DNA from: Phycisphaeraceae bacterium
Lineage (GTDB): Bacteria > Planctomycetota > Phycisphaerae > Phycisphaerales > UBA1924
Assembly (NCBI GenBank): GCA_019636495.1
Contig: JAHBXL010000016.1
Span: 60,031-124,030 of the forward strand
DNA length: 64,000 nt
Reading direction: 5' to 3'
Shown: positions 19,801 through 28,240 of the stretch, one piece after another
Layout: each line of letters begins with the position of its first letter
How positions within the stretch are numbered: the first letter of the stretch is position 1
Position numbers and translations under genes: made by a program
Notes under the pieces: generated by a model
Databases searched by the model: none
Told to the model about the DNA's origin: nothing
The model's input: only the letters and a program-made list of their open reading frames with translations

Positions 19801-20241
19801 ATGGCCAAGACTTTCCGCTGCCGACTGATCACCCGCGAAGCCCAGGTGTTGGACGAGCCCGCCGTTTCGGCGGTGGTACCGGCGTGGGATGGCTTGTTTG
19901 GCGTGTTGCCCGGCCGCGCCCCGATTGTCGCGCAACTCGGCACGGGTGAACTCCGGCTCGACTTCCCCGACTCGGGCCCGGCCAAGGGCGGGTCGCGGTC
20001 GTTCTTTGTGGATGACGGCTTCGTGCAAATGGTCAACAACGAGTTGACGATCCTCGCCGTTCGCGCGGTCGCGGCGGAGAGCCTGACGGAATCTGAAGCG
20101 CAGGCCGAGGTTGCCGAACTTGCCGCCCGCAACGAGGCGGGCCTGAGCGAGCCGGACCTCAGGCAGTTGCGCGAGGATCGCCGCCGGGCGCAGGCCAAAC
20201 TGAGCGCGGCCAGGAACTTCAAAGGTCGCGGCGCGATCTGA
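19801..20241 (+). CDS. atpC: F-type ATP synthase epsilon subunit
   Basis: Epsilon couples the rotor to F1 and can inhibit ATP hydrolysis. The 146-aa protein opens M-A-K-T-F-R-C-R-L-I-T-R-E and has the family hallmark V-P-A-W-D-G-L-F-G-V-L-P-G-R-A-P near residue 35-50 (usually A-x-x-G-x-x-G-I-L-P-x-H-x-P). The beta-sandwich is followed by a helical hairpin rich in Arg/Ala (about 95-140). It is not next to atpD or any other ATP synthase gene: upstream is the secreted repeat protein, downstream a 474-bp gap. A TACACT lies in the 197-bp upstream gap but I see no matching -35. Confidence 0.9.
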   Translation: MAKTFRCRLITREAQVLDEPAVSAVVPAWDGLFGVLPGRAPIVAQLGTGELRLDFPDSGPAKGGSRSFFVDDGFVQMVNNELTILAVRAVAAESLTESEAQAEVAELAARNEAGLSEPDLRQLREDRRRAQAKLSAARNFKGRGAI

Positions 20242-20715
20242 CGGGAGCCCGCGCTTCAAGATTTTTTCCGATTGAGTGACGGCACCGGCGGCGCAACTGT
20301 GACGCCCGTGCGGTTCGTTGCGCAGGAACTGCCGCGGCGAGCAGCGTGTGCGACGCGCCCGAACTGCGCAAGCGCGAGGCTGAGCGCAGCCGCCGCGCGG
20401 TTGAACGGCATCGTTGAGCGTGGGGACGCGCAATCCGCTGCTGATTGTCGCAGTTTGCGCGGTGCGCGCGGTGACGGCCCAACTCTATCGCTTCGCCCGC
20501 GCGATTGTCCGATGCACTCGCCGAGCGATTGACCCCGTGCGTCGTTTGGCGTGAAACGGGGCACGATCGCTCCACGGACCGTTTGTACATCCACTTATCT
20601 CTCGGGGCCAACGGGCCACCAGCCGGTCGCACGACCGGCCGCGCGATCGCTGTTTTCCCGCCGCGTCGCGGCGGACTCAATCGGACCACGCAACACCTCA
20701 CAGGAGAGCCTCGCC
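20242..20715. other. Intergenic region upstream of the uncharged low-complexity protein
   Basis: About 474 bp. Just after atpC there is a T6 run (20262-20267) preceded by a weak G/C pairing, possibly the atpC terminator. The rest is GC-rich with no convincing reading frame, tRNA or structured RNA. It must contain the promoter of the following gene, which I cannot place. Confidence 0.35.
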
Positions 20716-21912
20716 ATGACAACATGCGTCACACCGAACAACCAGTACACGAATACGCCGCCGAACTGCTACAACGGCTACCCCGTTGGCGCGTTCAACC
20801 CCACTGGCATCAATCAGCCGAACATCGGCCAGCCGATGCAGGGCAACTATGTGCAGGGGATCAACAATCCGCAGACTCAGCCGTTCTTCGGGCAGCCGAT
20901 GAACGCGGGCACCCCCGCCTTCAACTCTCCCTTCCCCCAGTTCTTCCCGGGGTACTTCAACACGCCGCAGTTCTCGTACGGCGCGTACCCGATCCAGAAC
21001 CCGGTGCCGGCGTTCAACCCGTTCATCAATGGCACGACGCCCTGGAACATCAACCCGTTCTGGAACACGACCCCGTGGAACACGCTGCCCTGGCAGCATG
21101 TGAATAGCGGTCCGTTCCAGTCGTGGCAGAATGGACCTGTGCCCGGCACGTGGAACAACACGCCGTTCTTTGGTCAGGCGGCGTTCGGCCAGCCCTCCTT
21201 CTACCAGGGCCATGCCGTTCCCAACTTCTTCAATCACAACGTCTTCAACCCCAACTTCTCCAGCCCCGGCTCCTTCTACCCGCAGTTCAACTCCTGCGGC
21301 ACGCCGGGCATGTTCAGCACTCCGTGGAACCTGAGCACCCAGCCCGTGTTCAACAGCCACTGGAACACGCCGGTGTTCAACTCGAACTTCGGCACGCCGT
21401 GGAATACCACGAACATGAACCCGTTCGTGAACACCTTTCCGACCGCGAACATCGGCGCGTTCATCAACGGAACGCCCTCGATCACGCCGAACTTCGTCGG
21501 CACCCCGTGGACGGGAATCCTGAACACGCTCGGCACGCTCTGCCAGCCGAACTCGTGGTCGGCGCCGTTCATCGGCACGCCTTGGACGAACACGCTCGGC
21601 ACGATGCCGGCGATTCTCAACACGGCGCAGCCCTATTGGAACAGCACGCCGAACCTGTATGGCGGCATTCACACGCCGTGGAGCACGCCGAACTTCGGCA
21701 CGTTCGGCATGAACATGCCGTTCTTCGGCCAGGGCACGATGCCCTTTGCGCCCGTGTTCGGCGGCACGTTCAACCCGTACCTCTGCGGCACGCCCGTGAA
21801 CGGCTACGCGCCGACCGGCCATCCGCAGGGCGCGCCGATCAACCCGAACTTCATGCCCGGAAGCCGTCCGGTGACGGAGAACGGCGATTACGCCGGCCGC
21901 GGCACGATCTGA
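20716..21912 (+). CDS. Asn/Pro/Gly/Thr/aromatic-rich low-complexity protein with no charged residues in its first 383 positions
   Basis: A 398-aa protein unlike any family I know. Residues 1-383 contain no Asp, Glu, Lys or Arg; the only charged residues are in the last 15 (R-P-V-T-E-N-G-D-Y-A-G-R-G-T-I). Composition is dominated by Asn, Pro, Phe, Gly, Thr, Trp and Gln. Irregular short motifs recur: G-T-P-W, N-T-P-W, W-N-T, F-F-G-Q, N-P-F, F-N-S. There is no signal peptide or transmembrane helix. AGGAGA lies 8 bp before the ATG and a strong terminator follows, so it is a proper monocistronic gene. It resembles a prion-like or condensate-forming disordered protein with aromatic stickers, or a structural coat protein; both are inference. 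Confidence 0.8.
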   Translation: MTTCVTPNNQYTNTPPNCYNGYPVGAFNPTGINQPNIGQPMQGNYVQGINNPQTQPFFGQPMNAGTPAFNSPFPQFFPGYFNTPQFSYGAYPIQNPVPAFNPFINGTTPWNINPFWNTTPWNTLPWQHVNSGPFQSWQNGPVPGTWNNTPFFGQAAFGQPSFYQGHAVPNFFNHNVFNPNFSSPGSFYPQFNSCGTPGMFSTPWNLSTQPVFNSHWNTPVFNSNFGTPWNTTNMNPFVNTFPTANIGAFINGTPSITPNFVGTPWTGILNTLGTLCQPNSWSAPFIGTPWTNTLGTMPAILNTAQPYWNSTPNLYGGIHTPWSTPNFGTFGMNMPFFGQGTMPFAPVFGGTFNPYLCGTPVNGYAPTGHPQGAPINPNFMPGSRPVTENGDYAGRGTI

Positions 21913-21949
21913 ATCTTCAGCAGCACTCCTTCAGCGCATGGAAGCGCCG

Positions 21950-21985
21950 CGCCCCGGGCCAAGCCGCCCGGGGCGTTCTTGTTTG
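21950..21985 (+). terminator. Rho-independent terminator of the low-complexity protein gene
   Basis: CGCCCCGGGC (21950-21959), loop CAAGCC-like, GCCCGGGGCG (21966-21975), followed by TTCTTGTTT. Perfect 10-bp stem with a T-rich tail, 38 bp past the stop. It separates this gene from the convergent smpB. Confidence 0.8.
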
Positions 21986-21993
21986 TGGGGCGC

Positions 21994-22557
21994 TCAGGCC
22001 CGGCGCGAAAGCGCGCGATCCATCTCGCGCTTGGTCTCGCGCTTGGCGATTGCCTGTCGCTTGTCGCCCTTGGTTCGGCCGCGGGCGACGCCGATGAGCA
22101 GTTTGGCCTTGCCGTTCTTGAAGTACATCTTCAAGGGAACGACGGTGACGCCCTTGGCGTCGACGTCGCGCACGAGTTTGACGAGTTCTCGCTTGTGTGC
22201 GAGCAACTGCCGGACGCGCGTCGGCTTGTGCTGGGCCGCGCTGCCCGCCGGGCCGGCGGGCGGATACTCGGCGATGTTCACACCGTGGAGCCAGAGGCCC
22301 GGCTCGGCGACGCGCGGCGCGCTGCGCACGGTGCGGCCATCGGGGCGTTTGGTCGCGGCGATTCGGCGGGTGCCGTCCTCGACGCGCACGTACCCCTCGC
22401 CGAGCGAGGCTTTGCCGTCGCGGATGGATTTGACCTCGGAGCCGAGCAGTTTCATGCCGACCTCGAGCGTGCTGAGAATCTCGTAGTCGTGGCGCGCTTT
22501 GCGGTTCTCGATGATCACCTCGCGCGAGGCGGCCTGCTTGTTCCTGCCCTTGGCCAT
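21994..22557 (-). CDS. smpB: SsrA-binding protein SmpB, with an extra loop
   Basis: Binds tmRNA and delivers it to stalled ribosomes for trans-translation. The 187-aa protein has the family markers I-I-E-N-R-K-A-R-H-D-Y-E, G-M-K-L-L-G-S-E-V-K-S-I-R, R-V-R-Q-L-L-A-H-K-R-E-L, and a basic tail beginning A-R-G-R-T-K-G-D-K-R and ending in R-E-T-K-R-E-M-D-R-A-L. Residues 62-87 are an insertion: normally the V-R-x-x-D-G strand runs straight into L-W-L-x-G-x-N-I, but here about 25 residues rich in Arg/Thr/Pro intervene. The start is the ATG of M-A-K-G-R-N. It lies divergent from the ABC transporter operon, 66 bp away. Confidence 0.93.
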   Translation of the reverse strand: MAKGRNKQAASREVIIENRKARHDYEILSTLEVGMKLLGSEVKSIRDGKASLGEGYVRVEDGTRRIAATKRPDGRTVRSAPRVAEPGLWLHGVNIAEYPPAGPAGSAAQHKPTRVRQLLAHKRELVKLVRDVDAKGVTVVPLKMYFKNGKAKLLIGVARGRTKGDKRQAIAKRETKREMDRALSRRA

Positions 22558-22623
22558 GCCGCGAACTCTACGCGTCGCGGGCTCGGTTGACAGTGCGCTC
22601 CGCCGCACGTACGTTGCCCGCCG

Positions 22624-23469
22624 ATGCTGCGGCTGTCCAATCTCCACAAACGCTTCGGGCAGGTCGTGGCGCTCGGCGGGCTGTCGCTGCACATCCCGGC
22701 CGGGTGCATCTTCGGGCTGCTGGGCCCGAACGGGGCGGGCAAGACGACCACGATCAGCATCGCCGTCGGACTGCTCGCGCCCGACTCGGGGGAAGTGGAC
22801 CTGGGCCACGGCGGCACACCCGAGCGGGCCGAGGTCCGTAGGCGGATCGGGGTTGCGCCGCAGGCGATTGCCCTGTACGACGACCTGACCGCGCGCGAAA
22901 ACCTTGACTTCTTTGCGAGGCTCTACGGCCTCTCTGGTCCGCAGCGGCGCGAGCGTGCCGATGCGCTGCTGGCGCGTGTCGGCCTCTCGGACCGCGCCGA
23001 TCACCGCGTGAAGGGCTTCTCCGGCGGCATGAAGCGCCGGCTGAATCTCGCCGCGGCGTTGCTGCACGATCCGCCCATCGTCCTGCTCGACGAGCCGACC
23101 GCGGGCGTCGATCCGCAGTCTCGCAACGCGATCCTCGAAATGGCGCGGTCGCTGCGCGACGAGGGCCGGACGGTGGTGTACACGACGCACTACATGGAGG
23201 AAGCCCAGCGGCTGTGCGACCGCGTGGCGATCATCGACCGCGGGCGAGTGCTGGCAGAGGGAACGGTCGAGCAACTCGTCGGCACGCTCGGCGGGTCGAG
23301 CGTCGTGACGATCCAAACCGACGAGGGCGACACTCGGATCGAGACGGCCGACCCCGTCGGCGAACTCGGGCGCCGGCTCGCCGCGCCGGGCGTTCGCGGC
23401 GTGCGCGTCGAGCGGCCGGATCTGGAGGCCGTGTTCCTTCACCTCACGGGACGGAGTCTGCGCGACTGA
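22624..23469 (+). CDS. ABC-2 type exporter, ATP-binding subunit
   Basis: A 281-aa ATPase powering export with the permease encoded next. Walker A is G-P-N-G-A-G-K-T-T (residues 34-42), the signature is F-S-G-G-M-K-R-R-L, Walker B is I-V-L-L-D-E-P-T-A-G-V-D and the switch His is in Y-T-T-H-Y-M-E-E-A. The last 60 residues form the accessory C-terminal domain found in the ABCA/DrrA/NatA group, ending A-V-F-L-H-L-T-G-R-S-L-R-D. Its TGA overlaps the permease ATG (TGATG), so the pair is translationally coupled. Substrate is unknown; drug, lipid or sodium export are all known in this group. Confidence 0.92.
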   Translation: MLRLSNLHKRFGQVVALGGLSLHIPAGCIFGLLGPNGAGKTTTISIAVGLLAPDSGEVDLGHGGTPERAEVRRRIGVAPQAIALYDDLTARENLDFFARLYGLSGPQRRERADALLARVGLSDRADHRVKGFSGGMKRRLNLAAALLHDPPIVLLDEPTAGVDPQSRNAILEMARSLRDEGRTVVYTTHYMEEAQRLCDRVAIIDRGRVLAEGTVEQLVGTLGGSSVVTIQTDEGDTRIETADPVGELGRRLAAPGVRGVRVERPDLEAVFLHLTGRSLRD

Positions 23470-24785
23470 TGAACGCCGTGCTCGCCATCGCCATCAAGGA
23501 CATCCGCCTGCTGCTGCGTGACAGGATGGGGTTCTTCTTCTCGTTCTTCTTCCCGCTGCTGATCGCGGTGTTCTTTGGCGTGGTGTTCCGAGGCGGGGGC
23601 GGGGGAGGCGGCGCTGGTAGCGGCATTCCCGTGGCGGTGGTGGACCTGGACAACACGGCGGAATCCGCGGCGTTTGCCGCCAAACTCATCGCGGCGAGCG
23701 AACTGGAGGTGACCACCGGTCTCTCGCCGACCGAGGCCGAGGAGGCGGTGCGCATCGGGCGGTTGCGCGGCTCGATCGTGTTGCTGCCGGGGTTTGGCGA
23801 GGCGCGGCGCCGGCCGTTCTGGGGCGAGCCGATGAGCATCGAACTGGCGGTGGACCCTTCGCGGGCGGCGCTCGCGTCGATGCTCGAAGGTGTCGTCACG
23901 CGGCACGCGTTCGAGGGCCTGTCGGAGATGTTCGCCGATCCTGCGAAGATGCGTGGGCAGGTGCGGGAGTCCATGGACCAGATGCGGCGCGACGGCTCGC
24001 TGCCGCGAGCGATGCGGCCGGCCTTCGAGATGTTCTTCAATGCGCTCGATTCGATGCTTCAGACCGTGCAGGAAGACTCGGCGGGCGAGCCGGGGGAAGC
24101 GGCGGACCCGGCGCAGGCCGCGGCCCGCGCGGGCGGGTGGCAGCCCGTGCGCGTGAGCACGCGTGCGGTCTCGGCGCGGCCGAGCGGGCTGCCGACCAAC
24201 AGTTTTGCGCTGACGTTCCCGCAGGGCGTCATCTGGGGGATGATGGGCTGCGCGCTGGGGTTTGCGATCACGTTGGTCATGGAGCGCACGCGCGGCACCC
24301 TTCTGCGGCTGCGCATCGCCCCGCTGAGTCGCATGCAGATTCTGGCGGGCAAGGCCGTCGGCTGCTTTATGGTCACCGCGTCGGTCGCCGCGACGCTGAT
24401 GGTCATTGCGCGAGTGGTCTTTCAGGTCCAGCCCACATCGGTCATCATGCTCGCCGCGGCGATCGCGTGCTCATCGGCGTGCTTTGTGGGGATCATGATG
24501 CTCCTCGCAGCGGTCAGCCGGACCGAGGCCGCCGGCAACGGTCTGGGGTGGGGCGTGCTGCTTTTGATGGCGATGATCGGGGGCGGGATGGTGCCTCTGG
24601 AGTTCATGCCCGGGTTCATCCGGACGCTGAGCGTGGTCAGCCCGATTCGGTGGTCGCTGCTGGCCTTGGAGGGGGGCGTGTTCCGCGGTTTTTCGATGGC
24701 GCAGATGGCCGCGCCGTGTGGGGTTCTGCTCGGCATCGGTGGGATGTCGTTTGCGGTAGGTGCCAGGCTGTTCCGACCCGATTGA
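23469..24785 (+). CDS. ABC-2 type exporter, permease subunit
   Basis: A 438-aa inner-membrane protein. The first helix (about 20-40, F-F-F-S-F-F-F-P-L-L-I-A-V-F-F-G-V-V-F) is followed by a large external domain (45-250) and then five hydrophobic segments between 250 and 435. The sequence E-R-T-R-G-T-L-L-R-L-R-I-A-P-L-S is the coupling region of the ABC2_membrane family, and P-L-E-F-M-P-G-F-I-R the conserved loop before the last helices. The start overlaps the ATPase stop. The large extracytoplasmic loop contains a Gln/Glu/Ala-rich stretch (about 195-225) of low complexity. Forms a dimeric exporter with the upstream ATPase. Confidence 0.9.
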   Translation: MNAVLAIAIKDIRLLLRDRMGFFFSFFFPLLIAVFFGVVFRGGGGGGGAGSGIPVAVVDLDNTAESAAFAAKLIAASELEVTTGLSPTEAEEAVRIGRLRGSIVLLPGFGEARRRPFWGEPMSIELAVDPSRAALASMLEGVVTRHAFEGLSEMFADPAKMRGQVRESMDQMRRDGSLPRAMRPAFEMFFNALDSMLQTVQEDSAGEPGEAADPAQAAARAGGWQPVRVSTRAVSARPSGLPTNSFALTFPQGVIWGMMGCALGFAITLVMERTRGTLLRLRIAPLSRMQILAGKAVGCFMVTASVAATLMVIARVVFQVQPTSVIMLAAAIACSSACFVGIMMLLAAVSRTEAAGNGLGWGVLLLMAMIGGGMVPLEFMPGFIRTLSVVSPIRWSLLALEGGVFRGFSMAQMAAPCGVLLGIGGMSFAVGARLFRPD

Positions 24786-24900
24786 TGTTCACATTATGTT
24801 TGGTCTTGTTTTCCGCGATTTCCCTTGCAGCCGGTCACTTTGCGCGATAACGTATTCATAGAGAACCCTTGGGTTTGCGCTCAAGGGGAGGAGAGAGATC

Positions 24901-25566
24901 ATGAAGCATCGCATTCTTGCTGTGTGCGCGCTGACTGCTCTGGGCATGGGCTCGAGCGTGTCGAACGCGAACGTGGTTCAGTTCACTGCGTTCGGCGATC
25001 AACTCGCCGGCGGCCTCTTGACGATCGACTTCATGCCCGGTCCGGGCGCGCCCGTCATCACGGTCTCAGCGCCGATCTTCGTCGCGGGCCCGGGGCATGG
25101 GCGCGCGATCATTCCAGATCCGTTCGGCAACCCGTTCCCCGGTGCGATCTTCGATTGTGTGGGCGAGACGTTCTCGACTTTGTGGTCGCTGGAGAACTTG
25201 GCCGATGCCAGCATCGTGCGGGCGCACTTCGATCTGGCCGGCTCGATCTCGCTGTTCGACGACGACTCGACCCCCTCGACTTTCGACAGTTCGGTGGGCG
25301 TCGCGGGCGTGATCTACAACCCCGCGTCCACGGCGCCGCCGGAGATCTTCTCCGGCGAGTTGAACCTATGGGGCGATCCGAAGAACATGGGCGACATGTT
25401 CCTCGAGCAGGTCATCCGGTGGCCAGCCCCGGACGCCGCGAGTTCGTACTTCATCGGCGGCATGACGTATCTGTGGAACGACGACACCGACATCATTCCC
25501 GCGCCCGGCGCGGCCGCGCTGCTGGGCGTGGGCGCGCTTGCCGCCGCCCGCCGCCGCCGGCACTGA
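24901..25566 (+). CDS. Small secreted protein with PEP-CTERM-like sorting tail
   Basis: A 221-aa exported protein: signal peptide at 1-23 (M-K-H-R-I-L-A-V-C-A-L-T-A-L-G-M-G), beta-rich body, and a C-terminal sorting signal I-I-P-A-P-G followed by A-A-A-L-L-G-V-G-A-L-A-A and five basic residues. This is the exosortase-type tail (PEP-CTERM variant with P-A-P). The body has no enzymatic motif I recognise. The ribosome site (GGAGGAGAG) is strong, and just upstream CCCTTG and CAAGGG (24866-24887) could pair and reach the edge of that site, a possible translational control. A terminator follows 61 bp after the stop. Confidence 0.8.
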   Translation: MKHRILAVCALTALGMGSSVSNANVVQFTAFGDQLAGGLLTIDFMPGPGAPVITVSAPIFVAGPGHGRAIIPDPFGNPFPGAIFDCVGETFSTLWSLENLADASIVRAHFDLAGSISLFDDDSTPSTFDSSVGVAGVIYNPASTAPPEIFSGELNLWGDPKNMGDMFLEQVIRWPAPDAASSYFIGGMTYLWNDDTDIIPAPGAAALLGVGALAAARRRRH

Positions 25567-25626
25567 GTACACTCTGGTCTTCTTTTCTCGCTGGGGCCTC
25601 GCGAGGGCGTCCCCACGCAACGACGG

Positions 25627-25665
25627 ACACGGGCGGCGCACACGCGTTGCCCGTGTTCTGTTTTT
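25627..25665 (+). terminator. Terminator of the PEP-CTERM gene
   Basis: ACACGGGC (25627-25634) pairs with GCCCGTGT (25649-25656) around a 14-base loop, followed by TCTGTTTTT. Typical intrinsic terminator before lpxA. Confidence 0.7.
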
Positions 25666-25725
25666 GGCCGCGCGGCGGGCGCACCCGACACGGCACGGCC
25701 TTGCGCCCCGCTCCTACGATCCACC

Positions 25726-26577
25726 ATGCCCACGATCCACCCGACCGCACTGGTCGATGCCTCGGCAGAACTTGCACCCGATGTGGAGATCGGGCCGTAC
25801 TGCGTCATTCGCGCCACGGGGGGGCCGGTGCGTCTTGGGCCGGGGGTCCGACTTCTCGGAAGCAACTATGTGAACGGGCCCGCGACGATCGGCGAGGGCA
25901 CCATTCTCTGGCCGCACGCGTGCGTGGGATTCGAGCCGCAGGACTACAAGTTCGGCCCCGGCGCGAAGACCGCAGGCGTTGTGATCGGCGCGGGGTGCCT
26001 GATCCGCGAGCACGCGACCGTGCACGCCGCGACCAGCGAGGAGAGGCCGACGGTTGTCGGCGACAGGTGCTTTCTGATGGTGAACTCGCACGTAGCGCAC
26101 GATTGCCGCGTGGGGAACAACGTGGTGTTCGTGAATGGCGCGGGCGTCGCGGGCCACGGCGAGATCGGCGACAACGTGACGCTGGGCGGCAACGCGGTGA
26201 TCCACCAGTTCTGCCGGATCGGTCGGCTGGTGATGATGTCGGGCGACTGCGCCGTGTCGCTGGATGTGCCGCCGTTTTGCATGGTCAATGAGCGCAATCG
26301 GCTGGGCGGGCTGAACCAGGTCGGCCTCCGTCGCAGCGGCATGCCGCGGGAGCACATCACCGAACTGCGCCGCGCGTTCCGCGATGTCCTTCGCAACCCG
26401 ATGCCGCGGAAGGAGGCCGTCGCGATTCTGCGGGCCCGCGGGCAGACCTGCCCGCCCGTGATGGAACTGGCCGAGTTCTTCGAAACCACCAAGCGCGGCA
26501 TCGCGCCGGGCATGGGTCGATCGACCCGCGGCAGCCGGGCCGCCGCCGTGCGGTCGGCCGACGAGTCCGACGAGTGA
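25726..26577 (+). CDS. lpxA: Acyl-ACP--UDP-N-acetylglucosamine O-acyltransferase
   Basis: First enzyme of lipid A synthesis: moves an R-3-hydroxyacyl chain from ACP to UDP-GlcNAc in the cytosol. The 283-aa protein is a left-handed beta-helix of hexapeptide repeats (about 1-190) starting M-P-T-I-H-P-T-A-L-V-D. The catalytic His lies in N-S-H-V-A-H-D-C, and the family signatures I-H-Q-F-C-R-I-G and G-L-N-Q-V-G-L-R-R-S-G-M follow; the second is the LpxA marker separating it from LpxD. The C-terminal helical part runs to about 265, with an Arg/Ala-rich extension. The other lpx genes are not in the window. Its presence implies a lipid A-bearing outer membrane. Confidence 0.92.
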   Translation: MPTIHPTALVDASAELAPDVEIGPYCVIRATGGPVRLGPGVRLLGSNYVNGPATIGEGTILWPHACVGFEPQDYKFGPGAKTAGVVIGAGCLIREHATVHAATSEERPTVVGDRCFLMVNSHVAHDCRVGNNVVFVNGAGVAGHGEIGDNVTLGGNAVIHQFCRIGRLVMMSGDCAVSLDVPPFCMVNERNRLGGLNQVGLRRSGMPREHITELRRAFRDVLRNPMPRKEAVAILRARGQTCPPVMELAEFFETTKRGIAPGMGRSTRGSRAAAVRSADESDE

Positions 26578-26623
26578 TTGCGCGGCATCCGGACCGCGTT
26601 CCCGAGCGTACGGAACAACAGCA

Positions 26624-28204
26624 ATGCAGCACCCGCACCAGCCCGCCGGCGAGCCCGCACCCCGCGCCATGATCACGCCGCTGAGAGTTGTGCTTTTCAC
26701 GCTGCTGCTGCTTCTGGCGTGGGCCGCGTACTTTCTCTACAGCATCATGTACGCGCCTGTGAAGGTCACGACCGACTATGGCAGGAAGGCGCACGAGCAC
26801 GTGCGTGCGCGGCAGAGCATGCCCGCGGATGCGCCGAGCAACTGGGAGGTTTTCGAACTCATCGCGCAGAAGATCGATGCCGCGCGCGAAGCGGTGCAGG
26901 CACGCAATCCCGATGCGCCGCTCGAGGGGTTCGACCCGACCTACATCTTCCGTCCGGAGGCCCAGCCCACGGGCGACATCCCGCGCGAACTGTGCGAGCG
27001 CATCGCGCGCGAGTGGCTCGACGAGTTCCGCGCGCTGGGCGGCTTTGCCGATCTCGATGCTCTGTCGGGCACGCCCTATGCCGCGCGCCCATCGCAGGAC
27101 GGCGCGGTCATCGGCTTTCTGTTCATGGACCTGGGCAAGGCGCGTGCCGCGACACGAATGAACGCCGCACGGATGTTCATCGCGTCGCAGATGGGCGATG
27201 ATGCCGACCGCCTCTCGGCATTCGAGCAGTCGCTGGCGATGGGCCGGATATTGTCGGCGCAGATGTCGCTGATCGAGCATCTTGTCGGCGTCGCGATCCA
27301 CGCGGTCGTGCAGGGGGAACTGCGCACCGAGATCGTTGAGGGCACGGTGTCGCCGGTTGCCGCCGCGGCATTGCTCGAAGCGATGCAGCGGCAGCGACTT
27401 TCACCGCTGTCGGCCACGATCGACAGCGAGCGGTACTTCACGCTGGACACGATCCAGCGCACGTTCAGCGACACCGGAAACGGGAACGGGCGCTTCATGC
27501 CCACCGCCGCGGCGGAACTTGGCGGGGACTTTCTGCCCGTGCCGGGGAGCGGGCGGATCGGCAACTACCGGGTGTTCAACCTTGCCGGCCTGCTGCACCC
27601 CGATCGCAAGAGCACGGAGCAACTGGCCAACTCAATCTTCGACCGGATGATGCAACTGGCGGACCTGCCGCGGGACCAGCGCCTGGCATCGGGCATCTCC
27701 GCGAACTTCGATGGGGAGATCACGGGCAATCGGGTGCTGGAAATCCTGATGCCCGCGCTGGGACGGACGATGCAATCGCGCGACCAGTACGCGTGTGAAC
27801 GCGATGCGATGCGACTGATGCTCGCGCTGGAGGTGTATCGCGGTCGGCACGGCGCATACCCGGAGTCGCTCGGTGCGCTCGCCCCCGACATTCTGCCCTC
27901 GATCCCGCTCGATGCGGTGAGCGGGACGGAGTTCGGCTACCGGCGCTTCGAAGCGCCCGATGAGCACGGCCGCGGCTACCTGCTGTACTCGTTTACCAAC
28001 GATGGCGAAGACAACGGCGGGTTCATGGGCGATCGTCCGCCGCACTCGGCGTTCCTGACGGGTGGTCAGTCCGGCCTGGACTTTGTCTTCAACCAGCCGC
28101 GCGGCAAGCCCGCGCCGCCGAAGGCGCTGACCGTGGAGCCGCAGGAGGATCACTCGAACTTCCAGATGGAGGTTGCGCCGCCGCCGGAGAGTGGTGGGAA
28201 GTGA
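26624..28204 (+). CDS. Membrane-anchored planctomycete protein, first of a tandem paralogous pair
   Basis: A 526-aa protein of no known function. One N-terminal transmembrane helix (about 20-42, V-L-F-T-L-L-L-L-L-A-W-A-A-Y-F-L) leaves the rest outside. A conserved region follows with D-Y-G-R-K-A-H and S-M-P-A-D-A-P-S-N-W. The C-terminal part around 380-500 has L-A-L-E-V-Y-R-G-R-H-G-A-Y-P-E-S-L-G-A-L (each part short) and G-R-G-Y-L-L-Y-S, resembling the pseudopilin-like end of large planctomycete surface proteins. The downstream gene repeats this plan closely. A second ATG 45 bp in (M-I-T-P-L-R-V-V) is an alternative start. Adjacent lpxA suggests nothing certain. Confidence 0.7.
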   Translation: MQHPHQPAGEPAPRAMITPLRVVLFTLLLLLAWAAYFLYSIMYAPVKVTTDYGRKAHEHVRARQSMPADAPSNWEVFELIAQKIDAAREAVQARNPDAPLEGFDPTYIFRPEAQPTGDIPRELCERIAREWLDEFRALGGFADLDALSGTPYAARPSQDGAVIGFLFMDLGKARAATRMNAARMFIASQMGDDADRLSAFEQSLAMGRILSAQMSLIEHLVGVAIHAVVQGELRTEIVEGTVSPVAAAALLEAMQRQRLSPLSATIDSERYFTLDTIQRTFSDTGNGNGRFMPTAAAELGGDFLPVPGSGRIGNYRVFNLAGLLHPDRKSTEQLANSIFDRMMQLADLPRDQRLASGISANFDGEITGNRVLEILMPALGRTMQSRDQYACERDAMRLMLALEVYRGRHGAYPESLGALAPDILPSIPLDAVSGTEFGYRRFEAPDEHGRGYLLYSFTNDGEDNGGFMGDRPPHSAFLTGGQSGLDFVFNQPRGKPAPPKALTVEPQEDHSNFQMEVAPPPESGGK

Positions 28205-28240
28205 GTTTCGTGACGCTGGCAGTTTGATTATGCTGTGGTG

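Noticed and set aside
20698..21822. Long frame on the minus strand opposite the uncharged protein, and another on the plus strand
   Set aside because: Both are Arg/Glu/Val- or His/Arg-rich shadows of the codon bias; neither has a ribosome site or domain, while the plus-strand gene has both start signal and terminator.
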